64,000 nt of DNA from Deinococcus sp. AJ005 (GTDB lineage Bacteria; Deinococcota; Deinococci; Deinococcales; Deinococcaceae). Shown here piece by piece: positions 20,216 through 29,729 of the stretch (positions are counted from its first letter, which is position 1; each line of letters opens with the position of its first letter). The notes beneath the pieces are model-generated. The model was not told the DNA's origin, did not search any database, and was given only the letters and a program-made list of their open reading frames with translations. The stretch lies in contig NZ_CP044990.1 in assembly GCF_009017495.1 (NCBI RefSeq), positions 267,001 to 331,000 of the forward strand. The letters run 5' to 3'. A program made the translations under genes and the position numbers.

Positions 20216-21469
20216 CTACTTCCCTCCCCGGCCCTCCATCTTCCAGCTTGTCTTCAGCGTCTCATCCAGTACGCGCACGCCGCCCTCACCGCCGCCCTCA
20301 GCCACCGCGAATGTGCCGTCGGGCAGGGCGATCACGTCCATCGGGTGGGCCAGCGGCATGGGCTGGACCTCACCGCTGACCAGATCGATGCGCGTGAGTT
20401 GTCCGGCGCGGTCCGTGACCAGGGCCACGCTGCCGTTGACGCCCAGTTTGTCCGGGTGGCCGGGCAGGGGCCAGCTTCTGATGACCTCGCCGCTCGCGTT
20501 CAGGCGCAGCAGGCGGCCCTGCACGTCCAGCGCCAGCACGGTGCCGCCTGCCTCTGGGGCCAGGTCCACGGGTGCGCCGCCCACCACCACGCGCTTAACA
20601 ACATTCAGGGTGTCGGGGTCCAGCAGGCAGACCTCGCCGCTCAGGTGGTGCGTGATGAACAGCTTGCCGCCCGAGAGCAACACGCCGTCCATCACGTCGG
20701 CCAGGGGCATGCCTTTCTCGCGGGCCACCGTGATCTGTGTCTGTGGGTCGCCCAACCGGCCCACCGAGCCGCGCACGGTCTTGAAATACACGCGCCCACC
20801 GTCCGGGCCGCTGGAGGCGGTCAGCCCCGCCACGCCGTCTGGCACGGGATAGCTGCGGACCACCTTCAGGGGATTGGTCCCCACTTCCAGCACGCGGTCA
20901 TTAGCGGCGTCGGCCAGATACACGCGGTCTCCCAGCCGCACGCCCTGCGTGAACCACGACGGCTGCGCCCCGCTAGAGCGCAGGCTGGCGGTGACCTGAT
21001 CGCCGCGCAGCAGGTTGAGGGTCCCGGCCCCGTCGTTGCTGGCCACCAGCAGGCCGTCTGCCGCCGCCACCACCACCGCCGGGTCAGGCAGCGTGGCCGC
21101 CGTTCCGCGCGAGGGCGTTAGCAGCGCCCCAAAGGCCAGTAGTCCAGAGACCGCCGCCGCACCCAGCATCAGCGGCCACCAGCGGCGAGAAGCGTGTGGG
21201 CGGGCCTGGGCTGCCGTCCGGGTATGGGTCTGCCGAGCCGCGCTCAGCACCTGCGTTTTCAGGTGGGCAGGCGGCTGCATGGGCGGCACGTCTTCCAGCA
21301 GGGCCGCTTCCAGCTCCAGCAGCAGCTTCAGGTGGGCGCGGCACTCGGGGCAGCCCTCCAGATGGGCGCGCAGTTCGGGGGTCAGAGACTGGCCCAGGCC
21401 AACGCGTTCCTCCAGTTGCTGCTGCACCATCTCGCAGTGTTGCGCGTCGTTCACATTCATTCCAGCCAT
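20216..21469 (-). CDS. Anti-sigma factor: zinc finger, TM helix, beta-propeller
   Basis: This 417-residue protein carries an N-terminal anti-sigma zinc-binding domain with HLEGCPECRAH (about 37-46), a membrane helix near residues 93-113 (WWPLMLGAAAVSGLLAFGALL), and a large C-terminal YVTN/NHL-like beta-propeller of repeated strands such as NPLKVVRSYPVPDG and DTLNVVKRVVVGG. It should bind and silence the ECF sigma factor encoded just upstream while the propeller senses an external signal. ATG 21469 has AGGAGG 7 nt upstream; a second ATG at 21460 overlaps the sigma stop (ATGA). Either gives tight coupling. Confidence 0.85.
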   Translation of the reverse strand: MAGMNVNDAQHCEMVQQQLEERVGLGQSLTPELRAHLEGCPECRAHLKLLLELEAALLEDVPPMQPPAHLKTQVLSAARQTHTRTAAQARPHASRRWWPLMLGAAAVSGLLAFGALLTPSRGTAATLPDPAVVVAAADGLLVASNDGAGTLNLLRGDQVTASLRSSGAQPSWFTQGVRLGDRVYLADAANDRVLEVGTNPLKVVRSYPVPDGVAGLTASSGPDGGRVYFKTVRGSVGRLGDPQTQITVAREKGMPLADVMDGVLLSGGKLFITHHLSGEVCLLDPDTLNVVKRVVVGGAPVDLAPEAGGTVLALDVQGRLLRLNASGEVIRSWPLPGHPDKLGVNGSVALVTDRAGQLTRIDLVSGEVQPMPLAHPMDVIALPDGTFAVAEGGGEGGVRVLDETLKTSWKMEGRGGK

Positions 21470-22158
21470 GTCTCCACCTCCTTGCCCAGTCCTGCTTTTT
21501 CCAACACCATGCGCAGATGCTTGAGGGCGTAATTCAGTCGGCTCTTGACCGTTCCCACCGGCACGTTCATCGCCCCTGAGATCTCCTCGCGGGACTCGCC
21601 TGCCAGATACGCGCGTTCCACCGTCTCGCGGTGGGCCGCCGAGAGTTGCGACAGGGCGGCGCGAATCTGCTCGCGGCGCTGGGCGTCCTCGCTGCGGGTC
21701 ACCGGCCCCGGACCGCTGTCTGGGAGGGGCAATTCCGCGCCTTCCTCGGTAAACAGCGGCAGGGTGGCTTTTGTGGCACGTAGGCGGTCCAGTGCCCGCG
21801 AACGCGCCATGACCAGCAGAAAGGTCTTGAGACCTGCCCGCGCCGGATCGTAACTTTCGGGGCGTTCCCACAGGCGCAGAAACACGTCCTGCAACACTTC
21901 CTGGGCCGCCGCGTCGCCCAGCAGGCGGTTCAGCACGCCGAACACCGCCCCGGAATGCTGGTCATACACCTCCGAGAGTGCTGCTTCGTCGCGCTGGCGC
22001 AGGCGCAGGGCCAGTCGCCCGTCGGTGTCTGGCAGGGGCGTTTCCAGTGGCCCGGCCTGGGCAGCCTGAAGGCGGCTTTCATCCTGCTCTGCCGCCGGGG
22101 GCGGGGAGCGCAGGGAAAAGCGAGAATCAGGCACGGCCAGCCACGTCATATCCAGCAT
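21457..22158 (-). CDS. ECF RNA polymerase sigma factor
   Basis: The sigma-70 region 2 is in YDQHSGAVFGVLNRLLGD to VFLRLWERPESYDP, and region 4 is in ALSQLSAAHRETVERAYLAGESREEISGAMNVPVGTVKSRL. Together they mark an extracytoplasmic-function sigma factor (SigK/RpoE class). An N-terminal extension of about 45 residues precedes region 2. The start is uncertain: ATG 22158, ATG 22149 or a TTG at 22185 are possible and none has a convincing ribosome site. The gene is coupled to the anti-sigma gene. The promoter it recognises is not evident in the window. Confidence 0.88.
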   Translation of the reverse strand: MLDMTWLAVPDSRFSLRSPPPAAEQDESRLQAAQAGPLETPLPDTDGRLALRLRQRDEAALSEVYDQHSGAVFGVLNRLLGDAAAQEVLQDVFLRLWERPESYDPARAGLKTFLLVMARSRALDRLRATKATLPLFTEEGAELPLPDSGPGPVTRSEDAQRREQIRAALSQLSAAHRETVERAYLAGESREEISGAMNVPVGTVKSRLNYALKHLRMVLEKAGLGKEVETWLE

Positions 22159-22235
22159 ACGGGTCTGGGGGCTGGGAAAGTTCAATGGGCGCGACTGGAA
22201 CTGGACTGCGGGAGGTGTCTTCTGTTCTCCTGGCC

Positions 22236-23582
22236 TCAGTTGACTCGCTCGCCCTGCGCCTGCCGGACCGCGTGCCGGGCGGCCTCGCGGACCTCGGCCT
22301 CCTGCCCGTTGGCCAGGGTGTCCAGCACCTTGCGGTGGCGGTTCTCGACGTCGGCACGGTCTGCCGAGTTCTCAATATTGGCCAGCGCGTCTTCACGAAC
22401 CAGTTCGGCGTGGCGGCGGATCACCGCACGGCGCTTGTCGTCTTTCAGGCACGAGGCGGTGGTGCCGAAGACTTCCAGCATGCGGACCATCACGCTGGGG
22501 CTGCCCTTGCCGTACTGGCGGATCATGGAAAACATGCTGTCGGTCAGGCCGCTGAAGTCGGTCACGGGGACCACCAGCCGCAGCACATGATCCTGGTAGT
22601 ACACACCGTCCGGCCAGCGGCGGTCCTGCAAACTGCACAGCGCGTCGCCGAAGCGGTCCACCACGTCGATGGCCGTCACGGGGTCGTTCACGCCGGGGCT
22701 GAGGGCGCGGGCGGCCACCTCGGCGAGCTGGCGCACGCTGTATTCCAGGTCCTGCCCCACGGTGCGGCGGTCTCCCAGGCTCAGGGCGTCCATCACGCCC
22801 TGCGGCAGCCTAGGCACGCCCACTGCGATCACCGAGTTGGGAAACACGTAGTCGCCGGGCCGGACGTGCAGCAGCAGGGCCACGTCCGCCTCCCCGGCCT
22901 TTTTCAGCAGCAACTCATTGTCGGTCAGTTGCAGGTAGCCGCCGCTGGGCGCATGCAGGACCTCACCGCCCGCCCAGAACTCCGGCGGCGGGGCCACGGA
23001 CAGGTCGCGGTCCGGGTCTTCCTTGAGGGTGGCCTTCATCAGCGAGTCGCGCATGTCGTCTCGCAGCAGGTTGGCCACATGGGTCATGTTGATCGAGGCG
23101 GTAATGTGCGCCAGGTAATACACGAGCATGGCGACGCTGGCCAGCGCCAGTCCCAGCGCGAAGGTCACGTTGTAATGCGGCACGAAGACCAGATCGTTGC
23201 TGCCCGTCACCGAGCGCAAGGTGTACAGCGAGAAGGCGAAGGTGGCAATAAACGTGCCCAGCGTGATCTGGTTGCCCCGGTCCCGCGTGAAATTGTCCAG
23301 CAGGCGCGGTCCCATCGAACCCGCCGCGTAGGAAAGTGCGGCGATGGTGATGGAAAAGACCGTCCCCGCCACACCAATGCTGCTGCCCGCGATGGCCGAG
23401 AGCAGACTGCGCGAGCCGGTCTCGCCGCCGCCATACACGAAATGCAGCCCCTTGGGCACGCCGTAGGTTTCCTCGGCCTTGATGCCCGCCTCGGCCAGGA
23501 TCAGCGCCAGCACGGTCATGAGGGCGGGCAGGAACCAGAATTCCTGACTGATCTGACGCAGGTGTAACCAGGTGCGTTTCAT
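22236..23582 (-). CDS. DUF2254 membrane protein
   Basis: This 448-residue protein of the DUF2254 family has about four N-terminal membrane helices (residues 15-150, including FWFLPALMTVLALILAEAG and IGVAGTVFSITIAALSYAAGSMGPRLL). A soluble domain follows from about 165 with the family's VAARALSPGVNDPVTAIDVVDR stretch. The function is not established; some members sit beside ion channels, as here. Its ATG overlaps the MscS-like gene stop by 4 nt, so the two are co-translated. Confidence 0.85.
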   Translation of the reverse strand: MKRTWLHLRQISQEFWFLPALMTVLALILAEAGIKAEETYGVPKGLHFVYGGGETGSRSLLSAIAGSSIGVAGTVFSITIAALSYAAGSMGPRLLDNFTRDRGNQITLGTFIATFAFSLYTLRSVTGSNDLVFVPHYNVTFALGLALASVAMLVYYLAHITASINMTHVANLLRDDMRDSLMKATLKEDPDRDLSVAPPPEFWAGGEVLHAPSGGYLQLTDNELLLKKAGEADVALLLHVRPGDYVFPNSVIAVGVPRLPQGVMDALSLGDRRTVGQDLEYSVRQLAEVAARALSPGVNDPVTAIDVVDRFGDALCSLQDRRWPDGVYYQDHVLRLVVPVTDFSGLTDSMFSMIRQYGKGSPSVMVRMLEVFGTTASCLKDDKRRAVIRRHAELVREDALANIENSADRADVENRHRKVLDTLANGQEAEVREAARHAVRQAQGERVN

Positions 23583-24559
23583 GGCTGCCGGGCTTCTGAT
23601 TGGTGCTGCTCTGGACTTTGCTGCGCCTCACGCTGAACCCCCTGCCTGCTCTGGGGGTCGTCCTGGCGGGCGGGCCAGCCCTCGCGCTGCTTGTTGCGGT
23701 TGCCATCCGTTGTCTCGGTCTGATCGTGGAACAGCACCTGCTGGGTGGGAAAGGGCAGATCGAATCCGGCGGCGGGCAGGGCGTTTTTAATGGCTTCCAG
23801 CACGCTGTCCTGCGCCTCCACGGCCTCTTTACGAATAGGAGGATCAATCCAGAAGCGCACGTCCAGATTCACCGAGAAGTCGCCCAACTCCTTGACCAGC
23901 ACATTGGGGGCGGGGTCTTTCAGCAGGCCGTCCAGCCCGTCCAGGGTATCCAGAATCAGCTTGCGGGCCGCCGAGATGTCGTCGCCGTAGCCGATGCCCA
24001 CCGTGACGGACAGGCGGCGCTGCGGGTAGGCGGTGTTCACGGTCACGCGGTTGGTGTACAGCTCGGAATTGGGAATGACCACCCGGCGGTTGTCGTAGGT
24101 CCGCAGGAGCGTGGCGCGCACCTGAATGTCCTCCACGACGCCCTCGTGATCGCCCGAGACGATCTGGTCTCCTATGCGAAAGGGCCGCGTGACCAGAATC
24201 AGGATTCCCGCCAGCAGGTTCTGGAAGATGTCCTTGAAGGCAAAGCCTATTGCCACGCCGCTGACGCCCAAAGCCCCGAACAGGGAGGCGGCGGTCAGCG
24301 TAGGGAAGATCACGGTCAGGGACACCAGCACGCCCACCGCCAGCACCAGCCACGACACGATGCGCGAGAACACCAGCGAAATCCCCTTGGACTGCCCGGC
24401 ACGCTGCGACAAACTGGTCACGGCGTTGCGGGCAATCCGGGCAATCCCCAGAAAGATCACGAAGACCAGCAGGCCGATCAGGATGTTGGGAATGGTGACG
24501 ATAAAGCTCTGGACGAGGTTCTGCACCCGAGTCCAGACGGCGCTCAATTCGAGATTCAT
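23579..24559 (-). CDS. MscS-family mechanosensitive channel
   Basis: This 326-residue protein has three or so N-terminal helices (IPNILIGLLVFVIFLGIARIA), then the pore-lining helix with the Gly/Ala pattern (FGALGVSGVAIGFAFKDIFQNLLAGI, about 95-120). The MscS beta domain (FRIGDQIVSGDHEGVVEDIQVRATLLRT) and the C-terminal alpha/beta vestibule follow. It should release osmolytes on membrane tension. About 70 residues at the C-terminus are hydrophilic, Gln/Arg-rich and probably disordered. A TACGCT lies 9 nt before the ATG on the minus strand. Confidence 0.9.
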   Translation of the reverse strand: MNLELSAVWTRVQNLVQSFIVTIPNILIGLLVFVIFLGIARIARNAVTSLSQRAGQSKGISLVFSRIVSWLVLAVGVLVSLTVIFPTLTAASLFGALGVSGVAIGFAFKDIFQNLLAGILILVTRPFRIGDQIVSGDHEGVVEDIQVRATLLRTYDNRRVVIPNSELYTNRVTVNTAYPQRRLSVTVGIGYGDDISAARKLILDTLDGLDGLLKDPAPNVLVKELGDFSVNLDVRFWIDPPIRKEAVEAQDSVLEAIKNALPAAGFDLPFPTQQVLFHDQTETTDGNRNKQREGWPARQDDPQSRQGVQREAQQSPEQHQSEARQP

Positions 24560-24609
24560 GCGCTGTCCAGCGTACTGTGTGGGCGGTCAGCGGCGTGTCC
24601 GGGGGGTGT

Positions 24610-25161
24610 TCATGTCCCTTTGGCCGTTGGCCGGATGGCCCGGCTGATGCTTCCAGCCTGCGGCTCCTGCAACACGCTGATGCGCCCGCCGGATTCCAGC
24701 ACCGCGAAGGCCACGCCTTCCACGCTGTTCACGCCCGCGCGCCGCAGTTCCTCATTTAAAATCGCGTCCGAGACGCGGGCCTGGTTCATGGCCTCGCGGC
24801 GAATCTGTCCACGCTCCACCAGCACCACCGGGCCGTTGTCGAAGAATTCCTGGGCGCGTTCCGAGCGGGCGCTGAGGGCCGAAACGGTGGCCTGCACGCC
24901 CACCAGCACCAGCAGGCTCAGGCTGCTTTCCACGATACTTTTGCCCAGAATCGCGCTGGCCACCAGTGACCCGGCGGCCACGTTGGTCAGAAAGTCATAG
25001 GAGGTAAAGGTGGCAAAAGTGCGCGCGCCGAATGTCCGCGCCAGCACGACGATGTAGCCGAACAGCAGCAGCGTGCTGAGGACGATCCGCACCACCAGTT
25101 GCACGGACCAGCCGTTTTCCGGGGTCAGCAGATCGATGAAGACGGTCCAGAGAAGTTCCAT
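24610..25161 (-). CDS. DUF421 (YetF-like) membrane protein
   Basis: This 183-residue protein has two or three N-terminal helices ([32 protein letters not shown] onwards) and the soluble DUF421/YetF domain ([39 protein letters not shown]). The function in bacteria is unclear. The frame is open upstream, but ATG 25161 (MELLWTVF) begins at the expected place before the first helix. It is probably transcribed with the two downstream membrane-protein genes. Confidence 0.82.
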   Translation of the reverse strand: MELLWTVFIDLLTPENGWSVQLVVRIVLSTLLLFGYIVVLARTFGARTFATFTSYDFLTNVAAGSLVASAILGKSIVESSLSLLVLVGVQATVSALSARSERAQEFFDNGPVVLVERGQIRREAMNQARVSDAILNEELRRAGVNSVEGVAFAVLESGGRISVLQEPQAGSISRAIRPTAKGT

Positions 25162-25274
25162 ACGGCAGTCTGCGGGCTGGGCGCGGCGGGGCCGTGTGCC
25201 GGGCGCAGAGGCGGGCCTCACCAACGGGGCAAATGGAAGGAGCGGCCTGCGCCCCGCGCGGGTATGCTGGCACG

Positions 25275-27686
25275 ATGACCGCGCCCGACACCGACATGCC
25301 CGACGTGCCCACTGCGGCGCGCGTGGCTTCTCCCCAGCTCGACAACTACATCACCGGGATCATCGAACGCGACCTGCAAAGCGGCAAGTACGCGGGCGTC
25401 GTGACCCGTTTCCCGCCCGAACCCAACGGTTACCTGCACCTGGGCCACACCTTCGCCAGTTTCCTGGACTTCCAGACCGCCGTGCAGTACGGGGGCCGCT
25501 ACCACCTGCGCCTGGACGACACCAACCCCGAGGGCGAGTCCCAGGAATTCGCCGAGGGCATCATGGCCGATCTGCGCTGGCTGGGCTGGGACTGGGGCGA
25601 GAACCTGTTCTACGCGTCGGATAACTTCGAGCGGTATTACGGGTATGCCGAGCAACTGATCACTCAGGGCGACGCCTACGTGGACAGCGTCAGCGGCGAC
25701 GAGATGGCCCGCCTGCGCGGTGACGCCCACACCCCCGGCACGCCCAGCGAATACCGGGAGCGGGACGTGGAGGAAAATCTGGACCTGTTCCGCCGGATGC
25801 GGGCCGGGGAATTTCCCGATGGAGCGCACGTTCTGCGCGGCAAGATTGACCTGTCCAGCGCCAACATGAAGTTGCGCGATCCGGTGCTGTACCGCATCAA
25901 GCGCGCGTGGCACTACCGCGCCGGGGACGCGTGGTGCATCTACCCCATGTACGACTTTCAGCACCCCCTTCAGGACGCCATCGAGGGCGTGACCCACAGC
26001 ATGTGCAGCCTGGAATTCGTGGACAACCGTGCCATCTACGACTGGCTGATGGAGAAATTGGCCTTTGCCCCGCGCCCCCACCAGTACGAGTTCGGGCGGC
26101 GCAGTCTGGAATACACGATTGTCTCCAAGCGCAAGCTGCGGCAACTCGTCAATGAAGGCCATGTCAGCGGCTGGGACGATCCCCGCATGCCCACCCTGCG
26201 CGCCCAGCAGCGGTTGGGAGTCACGCCGGAAGCGGTGCGGGCCTTTGCCAGTCAGATCGGCGTGAGCCGCACCAACCGCACCGTGGACATCGCCGTCTAC
26301 GAGAACGCCGTGCGTGACGATCTGAACCACAAGTCCCCGCGCGTCATGGCCGTGCTGGACCCGGTGCGTGTGACGCTGGGGAATCTAGATGAGGCGCGCA
26401 CCCTCCAGATTCCGTACTGGCCGCATGACGTGATCGAGGCGTCGGCGGACGGTCTGGTGGCCCTACCCAGCGGCGAACGGGTTGCCCCGGAACAGGCGGT
26501 GCGCGACGTGGCCCTGACCCACGAACTGTTCATTGAGCGCGAGGATTTCAGCGCCGATCCGCCCAAAGGCTATAAACGCCTGACCCCCGGCGGCACGGTG
26601 CGTCTGCGTGGTGCGGGCATCATCCGCGCGGACCGTTTCGACACCGATGACAGCGGCAACGTGACCCACATCCACGCCACGCTGCTCGAAGAGGGCGCGA
26701 AGGCAGGCGGCGTGATCCACTGGGTCAGTGCTGAACATGCCATCCCTGCCGAATTTCGCCTGTATGACCGCCTGTTCCGCGTCGCCAACCCGGAGGGCGA
26801 GAACCCGGATGACATCCTCCCCGACTTCGATCCCGAACAGCCCGGCCACGAGAGCGGGCCGCTGGACACTGGATTCCTGCGCTATCTGAACGCTGGCAGC
26901 CTGCGGGTCACGCGCGGTTACGTGGAGTCCAGCGTGACCAGCGATCCCCAGGACACCCGCTACCAGTTCGAGCGGCAGGGCTACTTCTGGCGCGATCCGG
27001 TGGACAGCCGTGAGGACGCTCTGGTGTTCGGGCGGATTATCACCCTCAAGGACGCCTGGGCACAGACTCAGAAGACCGAGAGCGGCAAGCCGAAAGGGGA
27101 GGGGAAGAAGCCGAAAGCGGAAGCCATTGTCGCAGGCGGCGTGCAACCTGCCCTGACCCCCCAGCAGGAGGCCGAAATTACGCGCCTGACAGCCCTGGGC
27201 GCTGCTGAGGGGGACGCGCGGACCATTGCGCGCGATGAAACGCTGCTGGCCTTCCTGACCGATGCCGCGCTGGGCGATAGCTTCGCCCAGGTGGCGTCGT
27301 GGACGGTCAACGATCTGGCGACGTCACTGCGCGCTGGCGAAGTCAAGGTGCGGGCCGCCGATCTCGCGCCGCTGGCGGAATTACTGGCTTCCGGCAAGGT
27401 CACGACGCGCGTGGCCCGCGACGCCCTGGCCCGCGCCGCCGTTTCCGGCGAGGCCCCCGCCGCCCTGATCGAACGCGAGGGTCTGAGTGCCGGACTGAGT
27501 GAGGATGAACTGAAACGCATCGTGGCCGGGATACTGGAAAAGAACCCCGCCGAGGTGGAAGCGTACCGGGGCGGCAAGACGGCGCTGCTGGGCTTTTTCA
27601 CTGGGCAGGTCATGCGTGCTACCCAGGGCAAAGCGGAGCCGGGACGGGTGGCAGGCGTGCTGAAAGAGGCGCTGGTGGCGAAGTAA
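25275..27686 (+). CDS. glnS: Glutaminyl-tRNA synthetase with YqeY-like C-terminal domain
   Basis: This 803-residue class I synthetase charges tRNA-Gln. The HIGH signature is PNGYLHLGH near residue 55, and the KMSKS-like motif is VSKRKL. The catalytic and anticodon domains run to about residue 600. A Lys/Glu-rich linker (about 600-625) then joins a GatB-tail/YqeY helical domain (about 630-803) with [17 protein letters not shown] and [35 protein letters not shown]. This fusion is known from D. radiodurans, where the extra domain aids tRNA binding. TATGCT (25263-25268) lies 6 nt before ATG 25275, with no Shine-Dalgarno, fitting a leaderless message. Confidence 0.95.
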   Translation: MTAPDTDMPDVPTAARVASPQLDNYITGIIERDLQSGKYAGVVTRFPPEPNGYLHLGHTFASFLDFQTAVQYGGRYHLRLDDTNPEGESQEFAEGIMADLRWLGWDWGENLFYASDNFERYYGYAEQLITQGDAYVDSVSGDEMARLRGDAHTPGTPSEYRERDVEENLDLFRRMRAGEFPDGAHVLRGKIDLSSANMKLRDPVLYRIKRAWHYRAGDAWCIYPMYDFQHPLQDAIEGVTHSMCSLEFVDNRAIYDWLMEKLAFAPRPHQYEFGRRSLEYTIVSKRKLRQLVNEGHVSGWDDPRMPTLRAQQRLGVTPEAVRAFASQIGVSRTNRTVDIAVYENAVRDDLNHKSPRVMAVLDPVRVTLGNLDEARTLQIPYWPHDVIEASADGLVALPSGERVAPEQAVRDVALTHELFIEREDFSADPPKGYKRLTPGGTVRLRGAGIIRADRFDTDDSGNVTHIHATLLEEGAKAGGVIHWVSAEHAIPAEFRLYDRLFRVANPEGENPDDILPDFDPEQPGHESGPLDTGFLRYLNAGSLRVTRGYVESSVTSDPQDTRYQFERQGYFWRDPVDSREDALVFGRIITLKDAWAQTQKTESGKPKGEGKKPKAEAIVAGGVQPALTPQQEAEITRLTALGAAEGDARTIARDETLLAFLTDAALGDSFAQVASWTVNDLATSLRAGEVKVRAADLAPLAELLASGKVTTRVARDALARAAVSGEAPAALIEREGLSAGLSEDELKRIVAGILEKNPAEVEAYRGGKTALLGFFTGQVMRATQGKAEPGRVAGVLKEALVAK

Positions 27687-27725
27687 TACGGACGCTGGCT
27701 GCTGCCGAATCGCTCGAATCTGGCC

Positions 27726-28376
27726 TCAACCAGACTCGGGCAAGAAGAATCTGCGGCAGGGTTCCAGACCCGTTACTGTCACTGGTAGCTGCTGACTCTG
27801 CTCCCAGTTTTCCCGCGTCAGACGCAGGCGATCCGAGACGACAACCCCACCGTCCAGCACATCCCGCGAGAGGCCGTCGGGGCGGTAGCCCAGCTTGCGC
27901 GAGACGCCCTGGGAAGCGGCGTTGTCCTGAAAAACCTCGCTCAGGGCGGCCACTGCGCCCAGCTCGGCAAAAGCCAGATGCAGCAGGGTGGCGCGGGCCT
28001 CTGTTCCAAACCCTTTGCCGTGGAAGTCCAGGCCGAGCCAGGAACCCGTTTTGACCTCGCGCAGAATGGGAAAGTCGTGGCCCCGCAGGGAAACCATGCC
28101 GATGGGTTGACCGTCATGGAAAACGCCCAGTCCCAGACTCCACGCCTCTGGCCGCCACTGCCCACGCGTCAGCCAGTGCTGCTGGATCACGTACAGGGCG
28201 CGCTCCCTGGGTTGAAGATGCGTCCAGGGAGTCAGAAACGGGCGTTGATCGGGAAGGTGAATGCCTTTTGCTGCCACGTCCGCGAGGGCCGCGAGTTCCT
28301 CATCATCTGGCGGGCGCAATTCCAGGCGCGGCGTCTGGAGACGCAGGGCGGCCAGGGGCCAGTGATCGGTCAACAC
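27726..28376 (-). CDS. GNAT acetyltransferase (RimJ/RimL-like)
   Basis: This protein of about 216 residues has the RimJ-type core: LQTPRLELRPPDDEELAALADVA at the start, then FHGKGFGTEARATLLHLAFAELGAVAALSEVFQDNAASQGVSRKLGYR. The G-K-G-F-G-T loop is the acetyl-CoA pyrophosphate site. The substrate is probably a protein N-terminus or a small amine. The start is uncertain; GTG 28376 or TTG 28373 follow a GGAGG closely, and the open frame upstream overlaps the next gene's promoter on the other strand. Confidence 0.78.
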   Translation of the reverse strand: MLTDHWPLAALRLQTPRLELRPPDDEELAALADVAAKGIHLPDQRPFLTPWTHLQPRERALYVIQQHWLTRGQWRPEAWSLGLGVFHDGQPIGMVSLRGHDFPILREVKTGSWLGLDFHGKGFGTEARATLLHLAFAELGAVAALSEVFQDNAASQGVSRKLGYRPDGLSRDVLDGGVVVSDRLRLTRENWEQSQQLPVTVTGLEPCRRFFLPESG

Positions 28377-28476
28377 CTCCGCAGGGTAACCGTTTCCCAG
28401 GACTGGGCGCGCTAAACTCCGGCTCAATCTAAGTTCTGCCGAGGTTCCGCATGTCCATTCAAATTTCTCCGTTCCT

Positions 28477-29649
28477 GTGACCGCCAACCTTCCCCTTTCC
28501 GGCATCCGGGTGGCCGACTTCACGCGGGTGCTGACTGGCCCCTTCTGCACCATGCTGCTGGGCGATCTGGGCGCAGATGTGATTAAGATTGAGCCGCCCG
28601 GCGGCGACGATACGCGTGGCTGGGGGCCACCGTTTCAGGAGTCGGAACACGGGCGTGAGTCCAGCTACTTTCTGAGCGTCAACCGCAACAAGCGCAGTGT
28701 GGAACTGGACCTCAAGACGCCTGAAGGGATGGACGCCGCCCGCAGGTTGGTTGCTGGAAGTGACGTGCTGGTGGAGAATTTTCGCCCCGGCACCCTGGAC
28801 CGCCTGGGCCTGGGCTGGGAGGCGTTGAGTGCCGTGCATCCCCAGCTGATCTACGCCAGCATTTCTGGCTTCGGGCAGACCGGACCGTACAGGGACCGCG
28901 CCGGATACGACGTGATCGCGCAGGGCATGGGCGGCATGATGAGCTACAACGGCGAGGTGGGCGGCCCGCCGCTGCGGGTGGGCGTGGCGGTGGCCGACGT
29001 GTTCGCCGGATCGCTGATCACGCAGGCGATTCTGGCTGCCCTGTTCCAGAGAGAGCGCACAGGCAAGGGCGAACGGGTGGACGTGAACCTGCTGGAAAGC
29101 GTGATCGCGCTGGGCAGTTCGCAGGTGGGCCGTTATCTAGCCACCGGGGAAATTCCCGTACCAGTCGGCAACGACCACCGCAGCATCGTGCCGTATGGAA
29201 CGGTGGCCTGCGGCGACGGTTTCGTGAACATCGCGGTGGGCAACGACGCGCTGTGGCGGCGCTTCTGCGCGGCGCTGGAGCTGACCGAACTGGGCGCAGA
29301 CCCGCGCTTTGCCACCAACGAGGGCCGCGTGAACAGCCGCACTGAACTGGACGTGCTGATGCTGGGGGGTCTGGCCCGCTTTACCCGTCAGGAGATCATG
29401 GACCGGTTGGAGGTGGCGGGCGTGCCGTGCGGCCCCGTCAACAACATGGCCGAGGTCTTTGCCGATCCGCATGTGCAGGCGCGCGGCGTGGCGGTGGAGG
29501 TGGAACATGCCTCGCTGGGACACACCACCGTGACCTCGCCGCCGTGGGACATCGGGGGGCAGACACTGCCTGTGCGCCGCGCACCGCCCACGCTGGGGCA
29601 ACACACGGCGGAGATTCTGGGGGAACTGGGAAACCAGTCGGAAGATTGA
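28477..29649 (+). CDS. CaiB/BaiF CoA-transferase (family III)
   Basis: This 390-residue protein is a family III CoA-transferase with the typical opening GIRVADFTRVLTGPFCTMLLGDLGADVIKIE and the catalytic-Asp region (GYDVIAQGMGGMMSYNG). These enzymes move CoA between carboxylates such as oxalate/formate, carnitine or succinate/other acids; the acceptor cannot be named. The start is GTG 28477. A 9-codon frame (ATG 28451, MSIQISPFL) with GAGG upstream overlaps it by GTGA. TAAACT at 28413-28418 is a candidate -10. Confidence 0.88.
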   Translation: MTANLPLSGIRVADFTRVLTGPFCTMLLGDLGADVIKIEPPGGDDTRGWGPPFQESEHGRESSYFLSVNRNKRSVELDLKTPEGMDAARRLVAGSDVLVENFRPGTLDRLGLGWEALSAVHPQLIYASISGFGQTGPYRDRAGYDVIAQGMGGMMSYNGEVGGPPLRVGVAVADVFAGSLITQAILAALFQRERTGKGERVDVNLLESVIALGSSQVGRYLATGEIPVPVGNDHRSIVPYGTVACGDGFVNIAVGNDALWRRFCAALELTELGADPRFATNEGRVNSRTELDVLMLGGLARFTRQEIMDRLEVAGVPCGPVNNMAEVFADPHVQARGVAVEVEHASLGHTTVTSPPWDIGGQTLPVRRAPPTLGQHTAEILGELGNQSED

Positions 29650-29668
29650 GTCGCGGCCTGCCCGGTGG

Positions 29669-29725
29669 CCCCCTCACCCTTCCGTCGCTTCGCTCCTCCC
29701 TCCCTCTACCCTTGTGGGAGAGGGG
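29669..29725. repeat. Intergenic palindromic repeat, copy 1
   Basis: A 57-nt C-rich element begins CCCCCTCACCC and ends in a CCCTCTaCCC-TTGT-GGGaGAGGGG hairpin. It lies between convergent genes. A clearly related element is at 44544-44598. It could double as a terminator for the CoA-transferase gene, as TTCCTTATT follows. Confidence 0.6.
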
Positions 29726-29729
29726 TTCC

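Noticed and set aside
20132..21121. 329-residue plus-strand ORF
   Set aside because: Antisense to the anti-sigma gene; no ribosome site and shadow-like composition (His/Gln/Ala-rich).
21978..23567. 529-residue plus-strand ORF
   Set aside because: Antisense shadow of the DUF2254 and sigma genes.
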